Shown here piece after piece: positions 46,001 to 57,987 of a DNA stretch of 64,000 nt; position 1 is the stretch's first letter, and each line of letters begins with the position of its first letter. This DNA is from Hanleya hanleyi (Eukaryota; Mollusca; Polyplacophora; Lepidopleurida; Hanleyidae), in NCBI GenBank assembly GCA_036873755.1, contig JAVTVY010018689.1, positions 1 to 64,000 on the forward strand, in the 5' to 3' direction. Below the pieces are notes generated by a model. It did not search any database, had not been told where the DNA came from, and saw nothing but the letters and a program-made list of their open reading frames with translations. Both the position numbers and the translations under genes were made by a program.

Positions 46001-46439
46001 ATATGTAGACTAGTCAAACAAGATCATAGTGAACATAACTCTCAGAAAGTGTGATTTTTTTTAACTAATTGATGAGGAATTTAGATGAAAGCACTGACCA
46101 AGGATCAGTTGTTTTGAAGGCCAAAATAGGCTTAGAATGCATCACAGAGCTTCTAGACCCCCAGAGCTTCTGGGGGCCCCCAGACCCCTCGCCTTTCTCG
46201 CTTCGCCTCGCTCCGCTCGGTATTAGTAGCCTCCTACTTTTTGGAAACAGCCTCCTACTTTCAAAGATAAGGAAACCCCTGAAGTTGTGTGGTTCTTCTA
46301 GTTATGTGTACATGATGTACATTCATACATTGTGAAAAAATTACAGTAGGTAGGTACATGTACTAACTTTTTATTTTACTTTTGTTTTCTCATATTAATG
46401 TTCTGGCTGACAATTAATTATTTTGCATCCATAAAGTCA

Positions 46440-46765
46440 TTGTGTCCATTAAACCATCTGTGATAAAAACTGGCGGTCTTCTGTTATTTAGCATTTCCCA
46501 AAATGCAGAACTGAATACTTCAAGGGAAGTTTGAGACACTCTGGCCCATTAATTTGGAATAGCCTTCCCCAGTCCATAAAAGACGCCAAGTTGGTGAACT
46601 CTTTCAGGAGACAACTATGTAGATATGTTCAGTTAAATTTCTTGTATGTCATGCTTTAGCGATATATATTTCACTTTTATTTGAGGGCCTCAAGGGAGAA
46701 CAGTTTATGTAAACTGATTGTGTCACCCTCTGAAAATAAAGAATTTATTATTATTAGTAGTATTT
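46440..46765 (+). pseudogene. Non-LTR retrotransposon, 3' fragment
   Basis: A frame from 46492 to the stop at 46657-46659 reads 'SLRHSGPLIWNSLPQSIKDA' and 'LVNSFRRQL', the usual C-terminal end of a LINE ORF2 (the RH.GP..WNSLP...K motif). After about 100 bp of 3'UTR it ends in AATAAAGAATTTATTATTATTA, a short microsatellite tail. It is 5' truncated like most LINE copies. The clade cannot be assigned from this piece; CR1/L2-like is possible. Confidence 0.75.
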
Positions 46766-47680
46766 GCGCATCTTTTGACAAATCTCTGACACAAATATTT
46801 TGTATTTTTTGTTTAATGTAAGAAAATGCTTCAGGGTAGCTATATGGTAAATCTAGGGATGGTGACTTATAAACCAGAACCACAAATCTTTTCTAATTTG
46901 GCCTTATACAAGTACATGAACTACATACTAACCATACAGGTACCTGGCACAACACAAATCAAGAATTCAGTAATATGTCAACACAAGTTACAGGCAGTGA
47001 CCATGATCTCATGTTTGTTTTTTACATAGTAACGTAACGGTAAATAAAGAGGACACAGAAATACAGGAATGGTAAACCCCCTAATAATATATTGTGATTG
47101 TCCTATTTATGGGTCCTCTCAGACCTAATCCCCCAGGCCTGTATTTATCAATCTTGTCTCCCTGCCCTATCTAATATGACACATAGTCAAACAACCATAT
47201 GTAGCTACATGTAAACACAGATTCAATCCTTCAAATTAATATCAGTTGTTGAAATCATTAAATTTGACCCTCTTCCATCGATCTCCGCTCCCCCACACAC
47301 ACAGTTGTTTACATGATCAAGAAAAATTTTGAAATTAAAATTTTGGAATGTTGAAATTTGAATTTTCAAAATTTAATTTCTGAAATTTAGTTCTGAAATT
47401 ATAAATTTGAATTAAAATTTAGAAATGTTAGAATTTGAACTGAAATTATGTAATTATGATATCTGAAATTACATTCACTTCTCAATTGAATTTTTTAAAT
47501 TTGACTGAATTCACAAAATAAATTGAATTATTAGAAAATATAAATTGAAACTCATTTGAGAACATGTAGGTCCAAAATAAATCCATTTTTAATACAATGT
47601 CCAAAGAGAGAAATGAACAGGTGGGTATTGGCCTGATAAAGTTAAATCGAAACAACTTGTATCTCAAGTAAGTTTGCAAG
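46766..47680. other. No gene; AT-rich low complexity at 47310-47560
   Basis: 47310-47560 is made of 'gaaattt/aaatttc' words like 4080-4400. I see nothing else. Confidence 0.5.
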
Positions 47681-47689
47681 TAATAATCT

Positions 47690-47960
47690 GAAATAGCTGG
47701 AATAGATCAAGTTCAAAGCTGAACAAAAATCTTTAACCAGTTATTGTGGCCAGCTGAACAGGAAACTTTAACATATGCATATCCAAGCTAAGCAAAAAAT
47801 CATCTCAAATCAGTTGAGTTTAACATGTCTATGCTTGTACACATATGTAGTAATATGAAACACTTACCTGAGAGATACCAAGTCCAAAGCTGAACAAAAA
47901 TCCTTAACCAGTTATTGTGGTCAGCTAAACCGAAAACCTTAACCTATGCAGAGCTAAAAC
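47690..47960. repeat. Two tandem units of about 180 bp
   Basis: 'caaagctgaacaaaaatc' then 'ttaaccagttattgtgg' occurs at about 47714 and again at about 47888. It may be the remnant of another tandem-core element directly ahead of the pearl-like cluster. Confidence 0.55.
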
Positions 47961-47993
47961 AAACATGAATTGCAGGCAAGCACCTACAATGTA

Positions 47994-50121
47994 CAAGCAG
48001 CCAGAGGATGCTAGGTCCCCCGCCAAAATGGCAGCAATATTTACAAGCGCTGTCGGTTTCAGAAGATATTCATGAGGATGGCAACAGCTACTTCACAGGC
48101 GTAAGAAGCAGAGGGGTCTTTCCACCTTCCCAGGTTTTGAGATCAACTCCGAATGGCTGACTGAATGTTGATTGCTATACTGTAATATATTTTCTTTACC
48201 ATGTAGCATGAAAATTATGTAACCGAAATGCAACCCCAAGAGACAACTCATGGCATATTATCTGCAAACTAAATTTGACAAGAATATGAAGGCATCCTCA
48301 ACCTATTGCCCAGAAACCAAATTTAGACTTTGCCACAAGGAATCACCACCTGTAGGTGCAAGCAGGCAAAACACAATCCCAAATGACATCTCATGTCATG
48401 GTATCGGCATATGAACTTTGAGACTCTGAAGAGGTCCTCAAGTTATTGCCGGTACTAGATGCCCACCGGTGTTCATGTTATTTGAGGCGGGTCACATATG
48501 AATACAAAATTTGAGAATAATCTGATGAGCAGTTGCCAAATTATTGGCTGGAAACAAATTTTTCCACCAGGAGACGCCACCTGTAGGCAGAAGCGGGAAC
48601 AATACAATCCCAAGGAACATGGTATCGTGGGGACATCCATGACATCTGCATACCAAATTTGAGAAGAATCTGATGAGGGTCCTCAAGTTATTGCCCAGAA
48701 ACCAAATTTAGATTTTGACACCAGGTGACGCCACCTCTAGGCGCAGGTCAGTGAAATGCATTATCAAGCGACATCTTATGTCACGGTACATTCATACAAA
48801 ATTTGAGAAGAATCCGATGGTCAGTTCTCAAGTTATTACCCGGAAACGAATTTGTGATGTTGCCACCAGGTGGCGCCACCTGTGAGTGCAAGTGAGCGAA
48901 AGGCAATCCCAAGCAACAGCTCCTGGCATGGTAAATGCATGCCAAATTTGAGAAGAATCCGATGAGCCGCAACGTTTCTCATGTTACCCAGAAAGGTACA
49001 TGTAGGATATTTCAAAGAAATTCGACCAAGTGTTTCTAAGTTATCACTTGCAGCATGGAATAATGGAATGAACGCTAGTGGCGCCACCTCCGGGTGGATT
49101 TTGCTGAAACGCATCACCAATGGTGTTTTGTCGCAGGGAATGCATTTACCAAATTTCGAAGAAATCCGACAAATTGTTCGAAAGTTATCGCTCGCGAAGG
49201 ATTTGAACAAACATGAACGGACATGCATTAAAGATTGGAACAGGACCCAGTGGCGCCACCTACAGGCGGATCTTGCTGAAACGTAATACCAGCGACGCCT
49301 TGTCGCAAAGAATGCAGATGCCAAATTTCGGAGGAATCCGACAAAGCATTTAGGAGTTATCGCTTACGCAGTATTTGCATGGACATGCACTAAATATTGG
49401 AACAAGACCCAGTGGCGCCACCTACAGGCGGATCTTGCTGAAACGTAATACCAACAGACGCCTTGTCGCAAAGAATGCAGATGGCAAATTTCGGAGGAAT
49501 CCGACAAAGCAGTTAGGAGTTATCGCTTATGAAGCATTTGCACGAACATCCACTAAAGATTGGAACAAGACCCAGTGGCGCCACCTACAGGCGGATCTTG
49601 CTGAAACGTAATACCAACAGATGTCTTGTCGCAAAGAATGCAGATGCCAAATTTCGGAGGAATCCGACAAAGCATTTAGGAGTTATCGCTTACGCAGTAT
49701 TTGCACGGACATGCACTAAACATTGGAACAAGACCCAGTGGCGCCACCTACAGGCGGATCTTGCTGAAACGTAATACCAAGAGATGTCTTGTCGCAAAGA
49801 ATGCAGATGCCAAATTTCGGAGGAATCCGACAAAGCATTTAGAAGTTATTGCTTACGAAGTATTTGCACGGACATGTCCGTGCATGCACGGACACATAGA
49901 AGCAAGACCCCAGTGGCGCCACCTACAGGCGGATCTTGCTGAAACGTAATACCAAGAGACGTCTTGTCGCAAAGAATGCAGATGCCAAATTTCGGAGGAA
50001 TCCGACAAAGCATTTAGAAGTTATTGCTACGAAGTATTTGTACGGACATGTCCGTGCATGCACGGACACATAGAAGCAAGAACCATTTTAAAGTCCCCGG
50101 CCGCGTTGCGGCGGGGGACAA
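47994..50121 (+). mobile_element. Pearl/Helentron-like element B, copy 1
   Basis: It starts 'caagcagccagaggatgc' with GTCCCCCGCC a few bases in, and ends with GGCGGGGGAC, the complementary subterminal repeat. The 3' end is a hairpin (CCCCGGCCGC-GTT-GCGGCGGGG) at about 50096-50119. Five tandem units of 162-175 bp have their TGGCGCCACC word at 49251, 49413, 49576, 49739 and 49914; more divergent units reading 'aaatttgagaagaatccgatg' precede them. A short palindromic patch (GGACATGTCC, CCGTGCATGCACGG) stands where other families have the ACGG microsatellite. The overlapping frames on both strands in the cores are artefacts. Confidence 0.75.
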
Positions 50122-50486
50122 AAAGGTGTGTGGACCCCTCAGCCTGTTTTTATTAGTCAAGTAGGATCAGGGCTGCATCTAGAGCCAATTTTGTTCCGGA
50201 AAACGTATGGGCACCCAAAACTCATAAGCTCCAGGTATGCAAACTGGTTCAAAATTGCCCAGAGTCAGGCTAAAAATGGGTTCTCCTAATCACTCGTTTT
50301 AAATAATTTCCAAGGTACAGTAACATGCAAAAGTTTTAGGATAAATATGTTGTAGAATAGAATGATTTAACAGCAAAATTGCTCGGTTATTTTCTCTTGT
50401 ACTTCTGAAATAAAATAATGTCACCCACCTGTAAGTTATTACTATAAAGGAATAAATGTTAGATGATTCCGCATGTGTGTGTGAAA
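50122..50486 (+). mobile_element. Element A copy 2, 5' part
   Basis: It starts 'ggtgtgtggacccctcagcc', the same text (inverted) as the end of element A copy 1 near 18528, and follows copy 1 through 'gggctgcatctagagcc' to 'gcatgtgtgtgtgaaa', where it is cut by element B copies 2 and 3. It continues at 54741. It has fewer internal units than copy 1. Confidence 0.7.
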
Positions 50487-52946
50487 CAAGCAGCCAGAGG
50501 ATGCTAGGTCCCCCGCCAAAATGGCAGCAATATTTATAAGCGCTGTCCGTTTCAGAAGATATTCATGAGGATGGCAACAGCTACTTCACAGGCGTGAGAA
50601 GCAGAGGGGTCTTTCCGCCTTCCCAGGTTTTGAGATCAACTCCGAATGGCTGACTGAATGTTGATTGCTACTGTAATATATTTTCTTTACCATGTAGCAT
50701 GAAAATTATGTAACTGAAATGCAACCCCAAGAGACAACTCATGGCATATTATCTGCAAACTAAATTTGACAAGAATATGAAGGCATCCTCAACCTATTGC
50801 CCAGAAACCAAATTTAGACTTTGCCACAAGGAGTCACCACCTGTACATGTAGGTGCAAGCAGGCAAAACACAATCCCAAATGACATCTCATGTCATGGTA
50901 TCGGCATATGAACTTTGAGACTCTGAAGAGGGGTCCTCAAGTTATTGCCGGTACTACATGCCCACCGGTGAACATTCATGTTATTTGGGGCGGGTCACAT
51001 ATGAATACAAAATTTGAGAATAATCTGATGAGCAGTTGCCAAATTATTGCCCGGAAACAAAATTTTTCCACCAGGAGACGCCACCTGTAGGCAGAAGCGG
51101 GAAAAATACAATCCCAAGGAACATGGTATCGTGGGGACATCTGCATACCAAATTTGAGAAGAATCCGATGAGGGTCCTCAAGTTATTGCCCAGAAACCAA
51201 ATTTAGATTTTGATACCAGGTGACGCCACCTCTACAGGGTTCCCGCGGTCATGGAAAATGCTGGGAAGTCATGGAATTTGAAAATTGATTTTCCAGGCCT
51301 TGAAAGTCATGGAATTTTGTGTCTGGTCATTGAATTTTGTGAGAGATCATGGAAAAAATAAATGGAACTTGAAAATGTCAGCCAGGTCAATATTTCTCTT
51401 GATTTTTTTCACCGAAAAGATGAAAAGATTTCCTGGACCAGCGAATGTTCCATTTGCCGAATGTCGCGTGTGATCTACGAATGCGATAAAGTGTGCATCA
51501 GGGGAGGCAACTTTGGTCTTGGAATTCTCTTAAACTCCCAGTGTACATTTAAGAGGAAATGGCTGTTCTCAAATTGCATCAGTGTAAAAAGAAATGCCAT
51601 GAAAATGCTCTTCTCAGTCATCATGGCTGTGGACTGATTTTCTCGATGCCCCCATTATCCATAGAGAATTTCTGATAGGTCATGGAAAAGTCATGGAATT
51701 TGTCCATAAAAGGTCATGGAAAGTCATGGAATTCAATCTGAATTTCTGTGCATGAACTCTGCTCTAGGCGCAAGTCAGTGAAATGCATTATCAAGCGAAA
51801 TCTTATGTCACGGTACATTCATACAAAATTTGAGAAGAATCCGATGGTCACAGGTCAGTTCTCAAGTTATTACCCGGAAACGAATTTGTGATGTTGCCAC
51901 CAGGTGGCGCCACCTGTGAGTGCAAGTGAGCGAAAGGCAATCCCAAGCAACAGCTCCTGTCATGGTAAATGCATGCCAAATTTGAGAAGAATCCGATGAG
52001 CCGCAACGTTTCTCATGTTACCCAGAAAGTTATCACTTGCAGCATGGAATAATGGAATGAACTCTAGTGGCGCCACCTCCGGGTGGATTTTGCTGAAACG
52101 CATCACCAACGGTGTTTTGTCGCAGGGAATGCATTTACCAAATTTCGAAGAAATCCGACAAATTGTTCGAAAGTTATCGCTCGCGAAGGATTTGAACAAA
52201 CATGAACGGACATGCATTAAAGATTGGAACAAGACCCAGTGGCGCCACCTACAGGCGGATCTTGCTGAAATGTAATACCAGCGACGTCTTGTCGCAAAGA
52301 ATGCAGATGCCAAATTTCGGAGGAATCCGACAAAGCATTTAGGAGTTATCGCTTACGCAGTATTTGCACGGACATGCACTAAATATTGGAACAAGACCCA
52401 GTGGCGCCACCTACAGGCGGATCTTGCTGAAACGTAATACCAACAGACGTCTTGTCGCAAAGAATGCAGATGCCAAATTTCGGAGGAATCCGACAAAGCA
52501 TTTAGGAGTTATCGCTTACGAAGTATTTGCACGGACATGCACTAAAGATTGGAACAAGGCCCAGTGGCGCCACCTACAGGTGGATCTTGCTGAAACGTAA
52601 TACCAAGAGACGTCTTGTCGCAAAGAATGCAGATGCCAAATTTCGGAGGAATCCGACAAAGCATTTAGAAGTTATTGCTTACGAAGTATTTGCACGGACA
52701 TGTCCGTGCATGCACGGACACATAGAAGCAAGACCCCAGTGGCGCCACCTACAGGCGGATCTTACTGAAACGTAATACCAAGAGACGTCTTGTCGCAAAG
52801 AATGCAGATGCCAAATTTCGGAGGAATCCGACAAAGCATTTAGAAGTTATTGCTTACGAAGTATTTGCACGGACAGACAAATTTGCATTTGCACAGAGAA
52901 GCAAGAACCATTTTAAAGTCCCCGGCCGCGTTGCGGCGGGGGACAA
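50487..52946 (+). mobile_element. Pearl/Helentron-like element B, copy 2
   Basis: Same ends as copy 1. It has four regular tandem units (TGGCGCCACC at 52240, 52402, 52565, 52740) and a 527-bp TIR insertion at 51235-51761. Its last base abuts copy 3 with no spacer beyond 'caa', a head-to-tail junction. Confidence 0.75.
51235..51761. mobile_element. Small hAT-like TIR insertion P
   Basis: The ends are CAGGGTTC (left) and, inverted, CAGAGTTC (right), with flanks CTCTA at 51230-51234 and 51762-51766. Copies 1 and 3 of element B show the empty site ('gccacctctaggcgc'), proving insertion. Subterminal 'gtcatgga' words repeat about seven times in all. The 91-codon frame inside has no motif. Confidence 0.8.
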
Positions 52947-54740
52947 CAAGCAGCCAGAGGATGCTAGGTCCCCCGCCAAAATGGCAGCAATATTTATAAG
53001 CGCTGTCGGTTTCAGAAGATATTCATGAGGATGGCAACAGCTACTTCACAGGCGTAAGAAGCAGAGGGGTCTTTCCACCTTCCCAGGTTTTGAGATCAAC
53101 TCCGAATGGCTGACTGAATGTTGATTGCTACTGTAATATATTTTCTTTACCATGTAGCATGAAAATTATGTAACCGAAATGCAACCCCAAGAGACAACTC
53201 CTGGCATATTATCTGCAAACTAAATTTGACAAGAATATGAAGGCATCCTCAACCTATTGCCCAGAAACCAAATTTAGACTTTGCCACAAGGAGTCACCAC
53301 CTGTAGGTGCAAGCAGGCAAAACACAATCCCAAATGACATCTCATGTCATGGTATCGGCATATGAACTTTGAGACTCTGAAGAGGGTCCTCAAGTTATTG
53401 CCGGTACTAGATGCCCACCGGTGTTCATGTTATTTGGGGCGGGTCACATATGAATACAAAATTTGAGAATAATCTGATGAGCAGTTGCCAAATTATTGCC
53501 CGGAAACAAAATTTTCCACCAGGAGACGCCACCTGTAGGCAGAAGCGGGAAAAATACAATCCCAAGGAACATGGTATCGTGGGGACATCTGCATACCAAA
53601 TTTGAGAAGAATCCGATGAGGGTCCTCAAGTTATTGCCCAGAAACCAAATTTAGATTTTGACACCAGGTGACGCCACCTCTAGGCGCAAGTCAGTGAAAT
53701 GCATTATCAAGCGACATCTTATGTCACGGTACATTCATACAAAATTTGAGAAGAATCCGATGGTCAGTTCTCAAGTTATTACCCGGAAACGAATTTGTGA
53801 TGTTGCCACCAGGTGGCGCCACCTGTGAGTGCAAGTGAGCGAAAGGCAATCCCAAGCAACAGCTCCTGGCATGGTAAATGCATGCCAAATTTGAGAAGAA
53901 TCCGATGAGCCGCAACGTTTCTCATGTTACCCAGAAAGGTACATATGTAGGATATTTCAAAGAAATTCGACCAAGTGTTTCTAAGTTATCACTTGCAGCA
54001 TGGAATAATGGAATGAACTCTAGTGGCGCCACCTCCGGGTGGATTTTGCTGAAATGCATCACCAACGGTGTTTTGTCGCAGGGAATGCATTTACCAAATT
54101 TCGAAGAAATCCGACAAATTGTTCGAAAGTTATCGCTCGCGAAGGATTTGAACAAACATGAACGGACATGCATTAAAGATTGGAACAAGACCCAGTGGCG
54201 CCACCTACAGGCGGATCTTGCTGAAACGTAATACCAGCGACGTCTTGTCGCAAAGAATGCAGATGCCAAATTTCGGAGGAATCCGACAAAGCATTTAGGA
54301 GTTATCGCTTATGAAGCATTTGCACGAACATCCACGGACATGCACTAAAGATTGGAACAAGACCCAGTGGCGCCACCTACAGGCGGATCTTGCTGAAACG
54401 TAATACCAACAGACGTCTTGTCGCAAAGAATGCAGATGCCAAATTTCGGAGGAATCCGACAAAGCATTTAGGAGTTATCGCTTACGAAATATTTGCACGG
54501 ACATGCACTAAAGATTGGAACAAGACCCAGTGGCGCCACCTACAGGCGGATCTTGCTGAAATGTAATACCAAGAGACGTCTTGTCGCAAAGAATGCAGAT
54601 GCCAAATTTCGGAGGAATCCGACGAAGCATTTAGAAGTTATTGCTTACGAAGTATTTGCACGGACATGTCCGTGCATGCACGGACACATAGAAGCAAGAA
54701 CCATTTTAAAGTCCCCGGCCGCGTTGCGGCGGGGGACAAA
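52947..54740 (+). mobile_element. Pearl/Helentron-like element B, copy 3
   Basis: Same ends. Three regular units (TGGCGCCACC at 54196, 54368, 54531), the shortest of the three copies. The 3' hairpin is followed directly by the resumed element A copy 2. Confidence 0.75.
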
Positions 54741-55474
54741 AACAATGTATACTGCATCTCGTACATATCACATGAAGCTGAGAAGCTGTGGATAGGAAAA
54801 AGTCCAATAACATTTAGTGACCCAGGGGTGGGAAAATCCTCCTGAGGGTAGTGCATAGGTTGAACAAGTGTAGCATAATGTAAGTTCCCAGATAAATGGG
54901 GGTTGGGGGTTTCCATCCAATGATAATCTGGACTCTTGAATGGACCAGGCTTTCTTGTATCAGGGAACCTTCAAAAGTCACAATGAAACATGCAACCAAG
55001 GGTTCCCGATGGGCACAGTGTAAAAGCTAAGCCATCAATAAATAATAAAAAAAAAAAATTAAAAATCATGAAATCATCATAGCCATCTGAAAATCTAATC
55101 ATTTCATCAGTCAACATTCAGGAAGCTCTCACTAAAGTTTGGTCAGGCCCGACTTGATAGATCTGCAGATCTATATTCAGCGGACAAGAATATGTTGATG
55201 GGCATAGATAACAGTGCAAAAGCTGAGCCATCAATAAATAATAAAAAAAATAATTAAAAATCATGAAATCATCATAGCCATCTGAAAATCTAATCATTTC
55301 ATCAATCAACATTCAGGAAGCTCTCACCAAAGTTTGGTCAGGCCCGACTTCATAGATCTGCAGATATTCAGCGGACAAGAACATGTTGACGGACGGACGC
55401 TAGGACGGACGGACGGACGTACATACATGGCCACGACAAGACCCCACAGCCCTATGGGCTGAGGGGTAAAAACT
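54741..55474 (+). mobile_element. Element A copy 2, 3' part
   Basis: It resumes with 'caatgtatactgc', which in the uninterrupted copy 1 follows directly on '(ca)n-tgaaaaag'. It contains two 195-bp units ('agccatctga' at 55081 and 55276), a GGAC microsatellite (55383-55412) and the end 'gggctgaggggtaaaaa'. Confidence 0.75.
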
Positions 55475-56210
55475 TACTCAATACTCAAATCAGTAGACTA
55501 CATATGGGGTACAATTCAGAGCTAAAGAAAAAGCTTAACCGGACACCAACACTGCCCTCCCTCCCTCAATACCTCCCCTTACTTCATACAGGTAAGCTAA
55601 AAATGGTACATTCTTCATACATTTTCTTGTCTCAAGCACATGTTGAGGAGACAAGTTTATTTTGTTCAAAACAATGATTTCTGTCAAAACAAGTCAAAAG
55701 TTTACATTTACTTAGTCAAAATATGGGCGATGAAACCTTCAGACAAAATCAATTCTCTTTACCTTTTCTCAATCTGGTAGGGCCACCAGGGGTTAAACAA
55801 AATATTTTATTCTCCGCAAGAACATATTTTACCTTTAATGAAAACAAGCTTGAGATTGCATTTAACTTTTTCAAGAATACTGTATGCGGGTCAGGTGTGA
55901 ATGCATTAGAGGAGAATAGATTTATAATTTATAATGTCACACCTTGAGGCTTCACCAAACACAATGACAAGGTACAGTTATGGACGTAATGGCATTCGGT
56001 AAATATTTACTCTGTATCTAAAAAAAAATATAGCAATAAATAATGATATTGAGGTATGGAATGTCAAACAGGGCTGTTACAATACTGTACTCTGTGGTCC
56101 AAACTCAGTCAGGCAAGCATGTATGCTTTAGTAACATTGATTGGGTGCAATGTTGTGTTAAAATTAATTTAATCAGGCAGGCTGTCAGGCTAATAAGCTA
56201 GATGGGAGTT
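55475..56210. other. No gene recognised
   Basis: The frame at 55723-55947 has no motif. I see nothing else. Confidence 0.4.
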
Positions 56211-56252
56211 GCCTGCCATCACGACTGACTGCATGCCAGACAATGGTACAGG

Positions 56253-56298
56253 GGTGTAAAATAGCCCTGATGAGCCCTAAACGGTGCTATTTTACACC
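56253..56298. repeat. Hairpin, 13-bp perfect stem
   Basis: GGTGTAAAATAGC (56253-56265) pairs exactly with 56286-56298, with a 20-base loop. The flanks do not extend the stem. Confidence 0.7.
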
Positions 56299-56618
56299 AC
56301 CGTGTCCCTTTATCTCCAGCATGAACATGATGAACTGTCATGCAGTCGCTAATTCTGACCTGGCTTATACTCTATCACTTCAGACAAAACCTGAAAATTG
56401 TCAAATCCAAGGTTTAACATAATAACAATTCTGTACACGTAAGTTGCTCTGCGTGAACACTACATGTACATGTAGTTGGGACAAGTTTTTCTACCTTGGT
56501 CTGTACATGTATTGACTGAACATATTAGTACAGAGACTCGATCAATAGTTTTATATTTAGTTTGAACTCATTAAGGTGCACAAATTGACCAGTGGTTCAA
56601 GATGATTTGTAGTCGGTT

Positions 56619-56928
56619 AGGGAGCTTCTTGAAATTAGGACCGGAGTTCCCTGATAGGAATGGCATATGCCGGTTATCCAAATGGGATACACTGTGCCGG
56701 GCCCAGTTTAGTGTTCTGATCTGGATGGATTGGAGTTTCAGTTGGAATGGCATATGCCATTCCCCTCATGTCATTTTCCTGTTATGGCATAAGCCATCCT
56801 TTGTCTGCCGAGTTCCAAAATGTATGCCATGGAGTTCCTAAGAGTTCCAACACGGCGCACCATGCCACTCTGTTTGGAATGCCTTATGCCAGTTCCTAGT
56901 AGTATGCCCCAATTTCAAGAAGCTCCCT
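56619..56928. mobile_element. 310-bp MITE with internal GGCATATGCC palindromes
   Basis: The terminal inverted repeat AGGGAGCTTCTTGAAATT is exact over 18 bases at both ends and continues a few bases with one mismatch. Inside, the palindrome GGCATATGCC occurs twice, with several near forms (ggcataagcc, tatgccatgg, gccttatgcc). No ORF. The target duplication is not obvious. Confidence 0.75.
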
Positions 56929-57987
56929 TTCTAGTTAGTAGTATTATTAGATCAGGATTTAGCTAGCTATGAGTCTCAGCATAACTGATACCCTACATGT
57001 ATTTCAGAATAAACACCCTGAATTCTTGAAACTTAACAAGGTGCAGATAGGAAAGAAGAGTGCAGGTTCCAGCAATACATATATTACCTTTCTTTTATGA
57101 CAAGTCACCCTATATCCCCCAAACTAGCCATCTACATACAAATGAACATTCATAAATGAAGAATGAATAATGAACTCAATATATCCCTCACAACTGTCAA
57201 TAACACTATTAACAGCTCGAATTTCACCTATCCATGGAAAAATTCAATTTACACCTCATTAATATCAGTCCACCTGCAATGTACAGTTTGGATTTGAAGT
57301 TTTCTTCCATCTATTAACATGCAGTTTTCGTCACTTATCTCTAATGCCAGTAATCGGTATGGTGAATGACCCATTCCTTTGTGGCTTATTTCAATATTCT
57401 AAAGGATACTCAGTGGAAGTAATGACATAAAATTTTCAAGTTTCAGGCATGTCTTGAGGACCATTAAAATGGCCACAGGAATCACACTTTACCTCTTGTA
57501 AGCTGTGGAGGACACAGCATTCAAATTTGGGGATAGAGTTACATGTAAATCAGCATTGGGCAATTCCGCAATTATGTGTGTGACATCCAGTCATTTTTTT
57601 TACAGTTCTATTACTGCGGATTTTTGTGGGGGCAAAGAATTTAGCTTGTATCATGCAAATACTACATGATCTGGGTGTGCAAATATCTACTTTTCGTGAA
57701 ACAGGGAGTGCACTTCCTATCTCTACCATGTTAAATCTGACAGATTTAGGGTGTGTGAAACACTACTGTACACCCCTCCGGCTAACACACTGGCACTGTT
57801 ATGTGTGTGCCATTTGTTGTTAGGTGTGTGACAGTGTGATTCAATATGCAGATGGTGTTCCATATGATTATAATTACACCATTTCTATGAAAAGCATTCT
57901 TGTAATAAAACATACTATATTTCCACAGCACTTGCAATCTAAATTTCTTTTAATCTTGTAGTCTAAACTAAATTGTTGCATCAAATA
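56929..57987. other. No gene recognised
   Basis: 57570-57840 is rich in 'tgtgtg' words; otherwise I see nothing. Confidence 0.4.

Larger units (their letters stand above)
30918..46281. mobile_element. Composite: small hAT-like element N carrying two later insertions
   Basis: The left end CAGGGGTTTCCTTA (30918) and right end TAAGGAAACCCCTG (to 46281) are exact inverted repeats. The flanks AAGTTG (30912-30917) and AAGTTG (46282-46287) are a 6-bp target duplication. Subtracting the TIR element at 31357-33001 and the LTR retrotransposon at 33866-46000 leaves only about 1.58 kb, a normal size for a non-autonomous element. A GC-rich block with GGCGGC words is next to the left end. hAT-like is inferred from the CAGGGG end; no transposase is present. 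Confidence 0.7.

Noticed and set aside
48836..54795. Many frames of 60-160 residues on both strands, highly similar to each other
   Set aside because: All lie in the tandem cores of element B and occur on opposite strands at the same place; no start, splice or domain evidence.
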